64,000 bases of DNA from Bacteroidaceae bacterium. GTDB taxonomy: Bacteria > Bacteroidota > Bacteroidia > Bacteroidales > Bacteroidaceae. Of the stretch, positions 29,659-39,545 are shown piece after piece. A program made the position numbers and the translations under genes. The notes beneath the pieces are model-generated. The model searched no databases. It saw only the letters and a program-made list of their open reading frames with translations, and was not told the DNA's origin. Location: assembly GCA_017507105.1 (NCBI GenBank), contig JAFWBM010000012.1, positions 1 to 64,000 on the forward strand. The letters are read 5' to 3'. The first letter of the stretch is position 1. Each line of letters starts with the position of its first letter.

Positions 29659-32600
29659 ATGAAGAAATTTACACTAACATTATTATCACTGTGCATTGCG
29701 ATTTTGGCTTTTGCCGTTCCTGCACAGCGTGTGGCTAAAGTATTCAAACAGGCCGATGGAACAGAAATAACTGTCTTCCTTGTCGGTGACGAGGCTTTCC
29801 ACTTCTACCAGACAGACGACAATGTACCCCTTGTTCGAGAGGCTGATGGCAGTTTCTATTATGCGACAGTGTCGGCAAATGGTGCTTTTGTATCTACGAA
29901 GATGCTTGCTCACAATGTTGCCGAGAGAAGCGAGAGCGAGCTGAACTTTATTAAGTTGAATAAAGAGGCCGGTATCGATTTCAGTGTTTCGCAAATTCAC
30001 AAGGCGCGTGCGCAGCAATTTACACAGATGCGCAAGGTCGGTAGTACCAATATCTTACCCGAGGGTGTAGTTAACGTACCTGTATTGCTTGTCGAGTATA
30101 GCGATGTGAAGTTCTCTTTTACAAAGGAGGAGATGTCCGATATGTTCAATAAGGAGGGATATAGTGCCGATACGTACTATCCCAACTTGAAGTGCATCGG
30201 TAGTGCCAAGGATTATTTTATTGCACAGTCGGGCGGTAAATTTATTCCTAACTTCGTTGTTTCGGATATCATAACACTCAGCAATAGTATGGCATACTAC
30301 GGTATGAACGATTCAAACGGTAGTGATACAAGACCTACAGAGATGGTTAGGGATGCATGTAAGAAGATTGATGCAGATTATGATTTCTCGCAGTTCGATA
30401 ACAATGGCGATGGCGAGGTTGAGTTCATATATGTTGTATATGCAGGATGGGGCGAGGCTATAGCAGGTGCCGATCCCAATACTATATGGCCCCATCAATG
30501 GTATATGTCGGCAAGAGGTAATAATCTTACACTCGATGGTGTTAAGCTCGATGCCTATGCTTGTAGCAATGAGTGCTATGCACTTCCATCTATAGGTACA
30601 TATATGAATGGTATAGGCCATGTGTGTCACGAGTTCTCGCACTGCTTGGGACTTCCCGATTTCTATGATGTTAATTATAACAATATGGGTATGAGCTCAT
30701 GGTCTATAATGGCATCGGGTAACTATAATGGCGAGGGTTTTGTTCCTCTGGGATATAGTGCTTACGAGAAATCGTTTGTGGGATGGATGGAGCTTGAAGA
30801 GCTTACCGAGGCAGGTTCTTATGAACTTGAGCCGCTCATAGAGAGCAATAAGGCATATAAGATTGTCAACGATGCCAATCCCGATGAGTTCTATGTGTTG
30901 GAGAATCGTGTGTGCGAGGCATGGGACAAGTATATGCCTGCCGAGGGTCTTATGATTACACACGTTGATTATGACCAGAATATATGGTGGTCGAACAGTG
31001 TAAATACAACTGCAAGCCGACAGCGTGTTACTCTTATACCTGCCGATGCTAAATTTGACAATTCAAGCCTTGCCGGTGACCTTTGGCCCTATAAAGGAAA
31101 CAATGAACTTACTGATGAGTCGAAACCTGCAGCTAAGGTCTATACAGGCGGTTATATGGGTAAGCCTGTCACAAAGATAACAAAGGAGGCGGGTTATATT
31201 TCGTTCGACTATCTAGGTGGTGTATTTGTTGAGGTGCCTGCTACTGCCGAGGCAACAGATATAACCGAGACCGGATTTACTGCAAATTGGGGCAAGGTTG
31301 ATGCTGCCGCAAAGTATAATGTTGAACTATACAAGGTTGCTCCTGTAGATACAACTTCCAATAATAACGGAGGTGACGATGAGGATGCTGTAAAGGGTGC
31401 ACCCATCGGTGACTATGTAGGTAAATGGGAGTTCGATAACTGGAGACAGAATGAGTATTACACATCGGAGGCCGAAATATCTCTTTCTGAGGATGCAGGT
31501 ACACAGTACTTGTTGTGTAAAGGATTTGCCGATATTGCCGAGGAGTATAACTATGACGATACATTTGCTCTGTCATATGACGAGGCTACAGGTCTTGTAA
31601 ATCTGCAAGCACAGTATGTAGACAGCATTATGATTGATAGTGTAAAGTACGAGGTTATATTGTATTTGGGCAATTCTCAGACTATGCAGGTTGTAGGCGG
31701 TACAGTTGCAGGTGGAATGAAGAATGGCAATATTGTATTCGATACTACTACCACATCGGGTTATGAAATAGACTGTTTTGTATATGTATTCAATAAAGAG
31801 GGTACTTTGTATCTGTTGTCATACTTTAACAGTCTGGAGTGGGTGCCCTCAACTGCTGCATCTGTTGCTAAGGTTGCAAAGATGCCTGTTATGGAGAAGC
31901 TAATTCCTTTGAGAAAGGCTGAGGCCGAGGAAAATGTATTGCTGAAAGAGGACTTTATGGGCTTTACTGCTACAAACAAGTCGATAGGTAAGAATTACGA
32001 TGATTACTTCTCTGTTCCGGGATGGAGCGGAAGCAATATCTTCAGCGAGGGTGGTGCAATGCGTATCGGAACATCGAAGTATGCGGGTTCGGCTACAACA
32101 CCTACTTTGTCGTCTAACAAGATGGTAGAGGCTAGGTTTGATGTGGATTTGTTCAATAGCTCGGATAATGGTGTGATGCTGACAGTTTCATATGATGTCA
32201 ATGGAGAGACTACAGTATTGGCTACCGAGAGTGTTAAGGGGGCACAATCGCTTGTATATGAGTTTATACCCGGTGGTGACTTTAACATGACTATATCTAC
32301 TGCCGATGGTAACAATAAGAGAATTCTTGTAAATGGTATCGAGATTGTAGAGAAGATGGGTAAGGTTGCTACTCTTGTCGAGAGTGCAGAGACCGAGGAG
32401 ACAAGTTATACATTTACCGACCTTGAACCCGACACAGAGTATAAGTATCGTGTACGTGCTATAGATGCAGATGGTAACGACTCGGAGTATTCGGAGTTTG
32501 TATTTGTTGTTCTCGGAACACCTACAGAGATTGAAGATGTTACCGTTGATGAGAATGAGCCCGCTACAATTTATGATGTTATGGGTCGCAAGGTTGATTC

Positions 32601-32667
32601 AATAACTTCAAAGGGATTGTACATTATTCGTCAGGGTTCTAAAGTAACGAAGATTCTTGTAAAGTAA
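29659..32667 (+). CDS. secreted M6-family (immune inhibitor A-like) metalloprotease with T9SS-like C-terminal tail
   Basis: 1002 residues: signal peptide (about 1-19), propeptide, and an M6 zinc protease domain (about 125-520) with zinc motif HEFSH (324-328), the downstream SIMASGN turn and a calcium-type DNNGDGEVEF loop (247-256). A fibronectin-III domain starts at about 525-560 but its second half (SYTFTDLEPDTEYKYRVRA) comes only at about 903-952. Between the halves lie the module shared with the upstream lipoprotein (580-735) and a jelly-roll domain (760-898). Residues 968-1002 (IYDVMGRKV...KILVK) resemble a type IX secretion sorting tail. Probably digests extracellular protein and feeds the adjacent SusC/D pair. 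Confidence 0.88.
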   Translation: MKKFTLTLLSLCIAILAFAVPAQRVAKVFKQADGTEITVFLVGDEAFHFYQTDDNVPLVREADGSFYYATVSANGAFVSTKMLAHNVAERSESELNFIKLNKEAGIDFSVSQIHKARAQQFTQMRKVGSTNILPEGVVNVPVLLVEYSDVKFSFTKEEMSDMFNKEGYSADTYYPNLKCIGSAKDYFIAQSGGKFIPNFVVSDIITLSNSMAYYGMNDSNGSDTRPTEMVRDACKKIDADYDFSQFDNNGDGEVEFIYVVYAGWGEAIAGADPNTIWPHQWYMSARGNNLTLDGVKLDAYACSNECYALPSIGTYMNGIGHVCHEFSHCLGLPDFYDVNYNNMGMSSWSIMASGNYNGEGFVPLGYSAYEKSFVGWMELEELTEAGSYELEPLIESNKAYKIVNDANPDEFYVLENRVCEAWDKYMPAEGLMITHVDYDQNIWWSNSVNTTASRQRVTLIPADAKFDNSSLAGDLWPYKGNNELTDESKPAAKVYTGGYMGKPVTKITKEAGYISFDYLGGVFVEVPATAEATDITETGFTANWGKVDAAAKYNVELYKVAPVDTTSNNNGGDDEDAVKGAPIGDYVGKWEFDNWRQNEYYTSEAEISLSEDAGTQYLLCKGFADIAEEYNYDDTFALSYDEATGLVNLQAQYVDSIMIDSVKYEVILYLGNSQTMQVVGGTVAGGMKNGNIVFDTTTTSGYEIDCFVYVFNKEGTLYLLSYFNSLEWVPSTAASVAKVAKMPVMEKLIPLRKAEAEENVLLKEDFMGFTATNKSIGKNYDDYFSVPGWSGSNIFSEGGAMRIGTSKYAGSATTPTLSSNKMVEARFDVDLFNSSDNGVMLTVSYDVNGETTVLATESVKGAQSLVYEFIPGGDFNMTISTADGNNKRILVNGIEIVEKMGKVATLVESAETEETSYTFTDLEPDTEYKYRVRAIDADGNDSEYSEFVFVVLGTPTEIEDVTVDENEPATIYDVMGRKVDSITSKGLYIIRQGSKVTKILVK

Positions 32668-32686
32668 TCTTTAAGTAGTATACAAT

Positions 32687-32728
32687 AAAAATAGTCATTG
32701 GCACTTTCTTGTGCCAATGACTATTTTT
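32687..32728. terminator. bidirectional terminator between the protease and MBL hydrolase genes
   Basis: A perfect 18-bp stem (32687-32704 with 32711-32728) carrying an A run on one arm and a T run on the other, so it works in both directions between convergent genes. Confidence 0.88.
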
Positions 32729-32785
32729 ATATTGCTTGTTATATCATATCCGCGCTCTATTGAAGGCGGCTGTCAATTTTACTTA

Positions 32786-33427
32786 CTAATATATAAACAT
32801 ATTATATTCAGTCTCGAAACCGATTGTGCTTTCGGGGCCGTGCCCGGGATATACAATGGTCTCTTCGGGCAGAGTAAATAACTTATTCTTGATATTTGAA
32901 ATAAGCTCTTTGTGATTTGAGTCGGGGAAATCGGTTCGCCCTATGCTGCCCCTGAAAAGGGCGTCTCCTGTAAATAGCCACCCTTGGGATGGGACATAAT
33001 AGGCAAGGCTGCCGGGTGAATGGCCGCCTGATGCAATAGCTACAATCCTCTGCCCGTTGCCGAATAGTATCTCGTCGCCATCGTGTAAAACGCGTTGAAG
33101 CGGTGGTATCTCCTTGTCGTATCTTATGCCGAAACGAGCTACGCGCTCGGATATATTTTGCGCCCAATGCCAATCTCCATCATTGGCCTGTGCATGCAGT
33201 CCATACTCTTCGGCTATGAATGGGCTACCGAAAATGTGGTCAAAGTGCAGATGGGTGTTCAGATAATGTTTGAGCTGTAACTCTTCACTGGCTATAAACT
33301 GTTTCAAATTCTCCTCTTCGCTTTTGGAGAAACAGCCGCAGTCTATAAGCACCGCTTCACGACTTTCGTCCCAAAATAGGTAGCTGTTTACTTCTATGGG
33401 GTTGAATACAAATATCTTCAGTTCCAT
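32786..33427 (-). CDS. metallo-beta-lactamase-fold hydrolase (glyoxalase II-like)
   Basis: 213 residues. The dinuclear zinc site is visible: THLHFDH (HxHxDH), GGHSPGS, TGDALFRGSIGRTD and VYPGHG. This matches the YcbL/glyoxalase II-like group, which hydrolyses thioesters such as acylglutathione, but the physiological substrate is unknown. Starts 10 bases after the rsmG stop, so it is the last gene of a three-gene minus-strand operon. Confidence 0.88.
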   Translation of the reverse strand: MELKIFVFNPIEVNSYLFWDESREAVLIDCGCFSKSEEENLKQFIASEELQLKHYLNTHLHFDHIFGSPFIAEEYGLHAQANDGDWHWAQNISERVARFGIRYDKEIPPLQRVLHDGDEILFGNGQRIVAIASGGHSPGSLAYYVPSQGWLFTGDALFRGSIGRTDFPDSNHKELISNIKNKLFTLPEETIVYPGHGPESTIGFETEYNMFIY

Positions 33428-33437
33428 TTATCGCTTC

Positions 33438-34058
33438 TTAAATAGGTACATAAACTACTTTCTTGTCGGCAAAGAACTCTTCTTCAAAGATGTTCTCGAG
33501 TGGGGTTATCTCTACAACCTTGCTGAATGGCTGTGTCTCGGCCTGCATATCCCCACCTTTAAGGCATATTACACCGTTGGGGAGTGCGTTCAACTGCTCT
33601 TTTGATATGTTTTTGCGACAAATCTTTATAAGCTCGGGAAGCTGCATTACTGCACGGCTTACTACAAAATTGTATTTATCTTTTATATCTTGTGCGCGAG
33701 AGTGTGTTGCACGTACATTATCGAGCCCAATCTCTTTGGCTATCTCTGTTGCAACCTTTATCTTTTTGCCTATGCTGTCGACAAGGTGAAACTGTGTCTC
33801 GGGAAACATTATTGCAAGTGGAATACCGGGAAAACCTCCGCCACATCCAAAGTCCATTATGGTGGTTCCGGGACGGAATGTGATTACCTTTGCTATTGCC
33901 AGCGAGTGAAGCACATGATGCAGATAGAGGTTTTCGATATCTTTACGTGATATTACATTTATCTTATTGTTCCAATCGTAATAGAGATCGTATAGCGCTG
34001 CAAATTGCTCTTTCTGTTTAGGGGTAATATCGGGAAAATATTTCAATATTATATCCAT
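33438..34058 (-). CDS. rsmG: 16S rRNA (guanine527-N7)-methyltransferase
   Basis: 206 residues. Class I SAM-dependent methyltransferase with the RsmG/GidB signature IMDFGCGGGFPGIPLA for SAM binding, an N-terminal NNKINVISRKD segment and LHHVLHSLAI. It modifies G527 of 16S rRNA; loss gives low-level streptomycin resistance in other bacteria. Middle gene of the operon. Confidence 0.95.
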   Translation of the reverse strand: MDIILKYFPDITPKQKEQFAALYDLYYDWNNKINVISRKDIENLYLHHVLHSLAIAKVITFRPGTTIMDFGCGGGFPGIPLAIMFPETQFHLVDSIGKKIKVATEIAKEIGLDNVRATHSRAQDIKDKYNFVVSRAVMQLPELIKICRKNISKEQLNALPNGVICLKGGDMQAETQPFSKVVEITPLENIFEEEFFADKKVVYVPI

Positions 34059-34086
34059 CGTATTTTTGTTTTAATGCGTTGTTACG

Positions 34087-34938
34087 TTAGTTGTTCTTTT
34101 CTGTCGGCAACATTATGTCTTTCACTTGGTCGTAACCCAAGGCTATGGTGGTGCTACCCAATGCGTATGGGGCTATCTCGTAACTGCAGTAGTGGAAATA
34201 TATGCTGTCGTCGGTAAGGTGGATGTTTGTTGTGGGCCACAGATCTATGTCGGTAAGGTAACCTTTAGAGTGTATCTCTTCGAGTGTGCCTACCCCTAAC
34301 TGTCGGGCAAGGGATGTGGTGAGGCGTTCGACAAGTGTATGTGTTGTCTCTTCGGCAAAAATATCGTCGAGCCCGAATGTATATCCGCTGGCACTGTCTA
34401 ATGTTATATATACCTTGTCTTCGGTGCCATGTGCCCCTCCCTGATATGTTATGATATCTACCTCGCAACAGATGGTACCTTTGCGGCTCTCTATTATTTT
34501 ACCATTAATGCGGTAGCTGTAGTTGAGCCATGCTGCGGAGTGGTTTATACCTTTCTCGTTTAGATAGTGTGAGTGATTGCTGTAGTAGTCGGCTTTGCAT
34601 TGCTCGATATAACTGTTTATATTATCCTCTATGGTATTGTCGGGTTCGCATCCTAACGAGGCGCAACAGATGTAGTGGTTTATTCTCTTTGCCCTTTCGT
34701 CGTCGGAATCGAGTATTGGCAGTGAGATCTCTATTGTCATTGCAGGTGATTCCCTGTTGAAGGTATCCATAGGGAATGTGTCGCAATACTCCATAATGCG
34801 GAATTTGTCGTATTGCTGCCGAGACTCACTCTTTGGTTTCTCTTTGCCTCTCTTATCCGGTGTGGCATTGCCGCTGCATGCTGCAATGAGAATAAGGGCT
34901 GATATAAAAAATATTATCCTATGTATGCACCTTTTCAT
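34087..34938 (-). CDS. DUF3298-domain lipoprotein
   Basis: 283 residues with a lipoprotein signal (ILIAACSGN). The second half carries the DUF3298 hallmark (ITYQGGAHG) followed by YTFGLDDIFAEE, as in RsiV-like and PdaC-type domains; an N-terminal DUF4163-like part precedes it. RsiV binds lysozyme, but function here is unknown. First gene of an operon with rsmG (28-base gap) and the MBL hydrolase. Driven from a promoter that exactly overlaps a divergent one. Confidence 0.82.
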   Translation of the reverse strand: MKRCIHRIIFFISALILIAACSGNATPDKRGKEKPKSESRQQYDKFRIMEYCDTFPMDTFNRESPAMTIEISLPILDSDDERAKRINHYICCASLGCEPDNTIEDNINSYIEQCKADYYSNHSHYLNEKGINHSAAWLNYSYRINGKIIESRKGTICCEVDIITYQGGAHGTEDKVYITLDSASGYTFGLDDIFAEETTHTLVERLTTSLARQLGVGTLEEIHSKGYLTDIDLWPTTNIHLTDDSIYFHYCSYEIAPYALGSTTIALGYDQVKDIMLPTEKNN

Positions 34939-34976
34939 ATCTATATTTGTTTATGTTCTGTCGGATGCGATATTCT

Positions 34977-35008
34977 TTTGCGAAGATAATTATTTTGTCT
35001 TATATTCG
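34977..35008 (+). promoter_or_regulatory. predicted rightward promoter of the holin-like gene pair
   Basis: TTTG (34977-34980), 20 bp, TATATTCG (35001-35008), about 73 bases before the ATG at 35081. It occupies the same DNA as the leftward promoter 34981-35011. Confidence 0.6.
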
Positions 35009-35011
35009 CAA
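34981..35011 (-). promoter_or_regulatory. predicted leftward promoter of the DUF3298/rsmG/MBL operon
   Basis: Minus-strand TTG (35009-35011), 20 bp, TATCTTCG (34981-34988). The -33 of each promoter abuts the -7 of the opposite one, so both cannot be occupied at once. Confidence 0.6.
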
Positions 35012-35080
35012 GTAGATGGTATGGCCTTGCTCTTTGGAACGTTGCACCGATATATTGTAAACAATTTAAATGGTTTATTT

Positions 35081-35437
35081 ATGGAGGTGAAAGGAAATTT
35101 TGAGAGTATACCTGATGACACACTTGTATATATTACCCTTAAATACAATGATATAAGATTACAACTTGTGGAGATTCTCTCTCTCTTATGCGGACGGTTG
35201 CTCTTATATTTTGCGGTGTCGTTTCTTGCTGCTCTCGCTTTTCTATTTCTGATGGTTGCCGTTGCACTTTTTCTATCTACATATATAGGCATGCCTGCAG
35301 CTGTTATTGTGGTTGCTCTGATGTTGGTGGTGATGGCTATTGTGATATATAGCAGCTGTCGGAAACTATGTATAGACAAGATGGTGAAATTCTTTTGCGG
35401 CATAATGTTTGCACAGGAGGGCAAGAGCAATGGATAA
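35081..35437 (+). CDS. small membrane protein, phage-holin-family-like
   Basis: About 118 residues from the ATG at 35081: an N-terminal amphipathic segment (LKYNDIRLQLVEILSLLCG) and two long hydrophobic helices (about 42-67 and 73-92). This layout is that of the Bacteroidetes proteins annotated as phage holin superfamily III or DUF1469-like, which are chromosomal and not lytic in practice. The frame continues upstream to a TTG at 34757 through the promoter region, so that start was rejected. Overlaps the next gene by 8 bases. Confidence 0.6.
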   Translation: MEVKGNFESIPDDTLVYITLKYNDIRLQLVEILSLLCGRLLLYFAVSFLAALAFLFLMVAVALFLSTYIGMPAAVIVVALMLVVMAIVIYSSCRKLCIDKMVKFFCGIMFAQEGKSNG

Positions 35438-35705
35438 GAGGTATAGTTGTATAGATTCTTTAGAGGCTTTGCGAAGTGCAAGGCTGGAGAATGAACGCGA
35501 GATGAGGGTAGTGGAGAAACGGCTTAAGAGGAGTGTGAAGTATACTGTTGATGATGTGGCCTCGCTGTATGGAGTGGCATCGATTATTGGTGGTGTATCC
35601 TCTGTCTTTTCGGAATTGTCGCTGCTTAAAGGAGTATATAATTTTATTATGAATATTCTGAAGGATATATTCTCGGATAATGAGAAGAAGGAACAAGGGG
35701 GATAA
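35430..35705 (+). CDS. small hypothetical protein coupled to the holin-like gene
   Basis: 91 residues from ATG 35430, which overlaps the end of the preceding gene. A charged N-terminal helix (SLEALRSARLENEREMRVVEKRLKRS as two short turns) precedes a Gly/Ser-rich segment with moderate hydrophobicity (YGVASIIGGVSSVFSELS). No family recognised. The overlap implies a two-gene unit, with both products probably at the membrane. Confidence 0.6.
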   Translation: MDKRYSCIDSLEALRSARLENEREMRVVEKRLKRSVKYTVDDVASLYGVASIIGGVSSVFSELSLLKGVYNFIMNILKDIFSDNEKKEQGG

Positions 35706-35816
35706 AGTATTTTTGTAGTTGTATGATTGTTCTGTTTGAAAAGAGTCAATCCTCTCCTTTAAAACAGACTTAAACAGCTTTTTGGGAAGTAGACAAACAT
35801 TTATATACACGATATT

Positions 35817-37154
35817 ATGAAAACAGAGTATATTGCGGCTATTATTATTCTTTTGTTTATTGTTGCATTATTATTTATTGTGCTATATATCAGAGAGATA
35901 TTGAGACACAATGCTGCAAAAACCGAGTGTGCAGTAATAAAAACCGAGCAGGCGGCTGCACTGCAACGGGCTGCACGTGCCGAGGAGGAGTGTAAGAATC
36001 TGAAGAAAGAGTGTGAAGAGCAGGCCGGGCTTGTTGTACGTCTCGAGAGTGAGAATAGTGCAACGCAAGCGAGGTTGCTTGCCCAGAAGGAGCAGTTCGA
36101 GAACTCTATGCAACAGATGCGAAATGAGTTTAAGGCTTTGGCAAGCGAGGCGCTTGAGAACAATAGTCGTATATTCAACAGGCAGAGTGAAGAGCGTCTC
36201 TCGGCAATGCTTAAACCGTTCGGCCTCGATCTTCAATCGTTTCGTCAAAAAGTGGAGACGCTGTATGGAGAGGAGAACAGACAGCGTTACTCTTTGCAAG
36301 AGAGTATAAAGAGCCTGGTTGAAGCCAACAGACGTATCAGTGCAGATGCCGTCAACCTGACAAATGCACTTGTGGGTACACGTAACAATAAATTTCAGGG
36401 CGATTGGGGCGAGACAATCCTAGAACAGATACTCGAGAATTCGGGACTTGTCGAGGGAGAGCAGTGGGAACGTCAGGCTACATTGCGTACCGATGAGGGA
36501 CATACAGCCCTAAACAGTGAGACGAATCGTGCAATGAAACCCGATATAATAGTACATTTCCCGGGTAAGCGCGATATAATAATAGATTCAAAAGTGTCGT
36601 TGAATGCTTACATGGCATATCTCTCTGCCGAGGATGATGTTGCACGAAACCTTGCCCTTAAAGAACATCTGTTGAGTATAAGACGCCATATAGATGGACT
36701 CTCGTCCAAATCGTACGACAAATATAATATACACTCTCTCGATTATGTGATGCTCTTTATACCGAACGAGCCTTCATATTTCATGGCTATGGAGGCCGAC
36801 AATTCTTTGTGGAATTATGCCTATAAGAAAGGAGTTGTGCTTATCTCTCCCTCTAACCTTATATCTACACTCTTTGTGATAAATTCGTTATGGACGCGAG
36901 AACGCCAACAGAGAAATGTGCAGAAGATTGTAGATACAGCAAATGCTATATACGATAAATTTGTGAGCTTTACCGAAAACTTTACAAAGATTGAGAGTGC
37001 ATTGGAAAAGGCTCAGGATGCCTACAGAGAGGCTCACAGACAACTCTCTACAGGTAAAGGCAATATTACCAAACGTCTGCATGATATCAAGAAGCAGGGC
37101 TTGTTGACAACCGGAAAGAGTATATCCTCGTCGTTGGTCGAGGATGATGAATAG
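35817..37154 (+). CDS. rmuC: DNA recombination protein RmuC
   Basis: 445 residues: one N-terminal membrane helix (about 6-27), a coiled coil (about 35-110), and the RmuC nuclease-like core with GDWGETILEQILENSG, MKPDIIVHFPGKRDIIIDSKVSLNAY and DYVMLFIPNEPSYF. The core belongs to the PD-(D/E)xK superfamily; RmuC limits DNA inversion at short inverted repeats in E. coli. Single gene, ATG start. Full length. Confidence 0.93.
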   Translation: MKTEYIAAIIILLFIVALLFIVLYIREILRHNAAKTECAVIKTEQAAALQRAARAEEECKNLKKECEEQAGLVVRLESENSATQARLLAQKEQFENSMQQMRNEFKALASEALENNSRIFNRQSEERLSAMLKPFGLDLQSFRQKVETLYGEENRQRYSLQESIKSLVEANRRISADAVNLTNALVGTRNNKFQGDWGETILEQILENSGLVEGEQWERQATLRTDEGHTALNSETNRAMKPDIIVHFPGKRDIIIDSKVSLNAYMAYLSAEDDVARNLALKEHLLSIRRHIDGLSSKSYDKYNIHSLDYVMLFIPNEPSYFMAMEADNSLWNYAYKKGVVLISPSNLISTLFVINSLWTRERQQRNVQKIVDTANAIYDKFVSFTENFTKIESALEKAQDAYREAHRQLSTGKGNITKRLHDIKKQGLLTTGKSISSSLVEDDE

Positions 37155-37312
37155 AGGTCCGACATGGCTATATCTCTTTACCGATAGAGTGAAGTGTCTC
37201 GGAATAGAGTGGCTTTTCTCAATTTTATCCATCTTTTTATCTCTATTTGGATGAATTGATATATATTTACAAAACTGAAATAAAAACTTCTAATAACTAA
37301 TAACTATTACAT

Positions 37313-39514
37313 ATGGATTACAATGTTCTATTTTGGTTTGTGCCTGCTGCGTCTGTGCTGGCCCTTACCTTTGCCTGGTATTTCTATAGGCAAATGAAAA
37401 AAGAGAGTGAAGGTACCGAACGTATGGCATATATAGCAGAAGCTGTGCGTAAAGGTGCAATGGCTTATCTTAAACAGCAGTATAAGGTAGTGACTATTGT
37501 CTTTGTCTCTTTGGCTATTATATTTGCTATAATGGCCTACGTGTTTAAAATCCAGAACGAGTGGGTGCCTTTTGCTTTCCTTACAGGTGGTCTGTTCAGC
37601 GGTTTGTCGGGTTTCCTGGGAATGAAAACTGCAACATATGCATCGGCACGTACGGCTAATGCAGCACGTGTTTCAATGAACAGTGGCTTGCGCATGGCCT
37701 TCCGTAGCGGTGCTGTGATGGGACTAATAGTGGTGGGTCTTGGTCTGCTCGATATCTCGGTGTGGTATCTTATCCTTGACAGTTGTATCCCTGCCGACCT
37801 TAACGATACAGGTATGAAACTTTGTATAATAACAACGACTATGCTTACATTCGGAATGGGTGCATCTACACAAGCACTCTTTGCACGTGTAGGTGGCGGT
37901 ATATATACCAAGGCTGCGGACGTTGGTGCCGACCTTGTAGGAAAAACCGAGTATAATATTCCCGAGGATGACCCACGTAACCCGGCTACTATTGCCGACA
38001 ATGTGGGAGACAATGTGGGCGACGTAGCAGGTATGGGTGCCGACCTATACGAGAGCTATTGCGGCTCTATTCTATCGTCGGCTGCGCTTGGCGCTGCTGC
38101 ATTTGCTGCAGACGGATCTGCTATGCAGACAAAGGCTGTGTTCGCTCCAATGCTCATTGCTGCAGTGGGAATTGTATTGTCTATAATTGGTATTTTCGCT
38201 GTGCGTACTAAGGAGAATGCCGATATAAAGAGCCTTATAGGTGCATTGTCGCGCGGTACCAACCTGTCGTCGCTGTTGATTGTTGGTGCTACATTTGCAA
38301 TCTTATATATGTTGGGCATAGAGAATTGGATTGGATTGTCTTTGGCTGTGGTAGTTGGTCTTATAGTAGGTATTGTGATAGGACGTTCTACCGAGTATTA
38401 TACATCGCAGTCTTATGCTCCCACACGCAAAGTGTCTGAGGCAGGAAAGACCGGTCCTGCTACTGTCATTATATCGGGAATGGGATTGGGTATGTTGTCT
38501 ACAGCTATTCCTGTGCTTGCTGTGGTAGTGGGAATAATCCTCTCTTATCTGCTTGCTACAGGCTTCCAAATGGGAAGCGAGAGTGTTTCTCTTGGATTGT
38601 ATGGTATCGCTATTGCCTCAGTGGGTATGCTCTCTACTTTGGGTATAACATTGGCAACAGATGCTTATGGACCTATTGCCGACAATGCCGGAGGTAACGC
38701 CGAAATGAGCGGTTTGGAGCCCGAGGTACGTCGTCGCACCGATGCGCTGGATTCACTCGGAAACACCACAGCTGCAACAGGTAAGGGATTTGCAATCGGT
38801 TCGGCAGCACTTACAGCGCTGGCTCTTCTTGCATCTTATATAGAGGAGATAAGAATTGCTCTTGAACGCTCTAATCCCGAGGTACTTATCAATGGAAAGC
38901 CTCTTATGAGTGCCAATATTGTCGATTTTATGCATTACTTTGATGTTACATTGATGAATCCTATGGTGCTGTGTGGTATTTTCATTGGTGCAATGATGGC
39001 ATTCCTGTTCTGCGGTCTCACAATGAATGCTGTGGGTCGAGCTGCGCAGAAGATGGTATCTGAGGTGCGTCGTCAGTTCAGTGAGATAAAGGGTATACTT
39101 GAAGGAAAGACCGAACCCGATTATTCACGTTGCGTAGAGATCTCTACACGTGGTGCACAACAAGAGATGATACTTCCATCGTTGCTTGCAATAGCTGCTC
39201 CGATATTGACTGGTGTTGTTCTCGGAGTTCCGGGTGTAATTGGTCTTCTTATCGGAAGTCTATCATCGGGATTCCTATTGGCTGTATTCCTTGCCAATGC
39301 AGGAGGTGCTTGGGATAATGCCAAGAAATATGTAGAGGAGGGTAACTATGGCGGTAAGGGTAGTGATACACACAAAGCTACCGTTGTAGGTGATACTGTA
39401 GGTGACCCCTGTAAAGATACATCGGGCCCGAGCCTTAATATTCTTATAAAACTTATGAGCATGGTTGCCATAGTAATGGCCGGTTTGACTCTTGCATTCA
39501 ACCTTATAGGATAA
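37313..39514 (+). CDS. hppA: membrane-bound cation-translocating pyrophosphatase, K+-dependent type
   Basis: 733 residues, about 16 membrane helices. It hydrolyses PPi and pumps H+ and/or Na+. Active-site motifs are [43 protein letters not shown] and the C-terminal [19 protein letters not shown]. The K+ determinant is Ala in [10 protein letters not shown] (K+-independent enzymes have Lys), so K+ dependence is predicted. Na+ or dual Na+/H+ pumping is known in Bacteroides relatives and cannot be settled by eye. Confidence 0.94.
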   Translation: MDYNVLFWFVPAASVLALTFAWYFYRQMKKESEGTERMAYIAEAVRKGAMAYLKQQYKVVTIVFVSLAIIFAIMAYVFKIQNEWVPFAFLTGGLFSGLSGFLGMKTATYASARTANAARVSMNSGLRMAFRSGAVMGLIVVGLGLLDISVWYLILDSCIPADLNDTGMKLCIITTTMLTFGMGASTQALFARVGGGIYTKAADVGADLVGKTEYNIPEDDPRNPATIADNVGDNVGDVAGMGADLYESYCGSILSSAALGAAAFAADGSAMQTKAVFAPMLIAAVGIVLSIIGIFAVRTKENADIKSLIGALSRGTNLSSLLIVGATFAILYMLGIENWIGLSLAVVVGLIVGIVIGRSTEYYTSQSYAPTRKVSEAGKTGPATVIISGMGLGMLSTAIPVLAVVVGIILSYLLATGFQMGSESVSLGLYGIAIASVGMLSTLGITLATDAYGPIADNAGGNAEMSGLEPEVRRRTDALDSLGNTTAATGKGFAIGSAALTALALLASYIEEIRIALERSNPEVLINGKPLMSANIVDFMHYFDVTLMNPMVLCGIFIGAMMAFLFCGLTMNAVGRAAQKMVSEVRRQFSEIKGILEGKTEPDYSRCVEISTRGAQQEMILPSLLAIAAPILTGVVLGVPGVIGLLIGSLSSGFLLAVFLANAGGAWDNAKKYVEEGNYGGKGSDTHKATVVGDTVGDPCKDTSGPSLNILIKLMSMVAIVMAGLTLAFNLIG

Positions 39515-39545
39515 GGATTTCCATTAAGGGTATATAAACATATAA

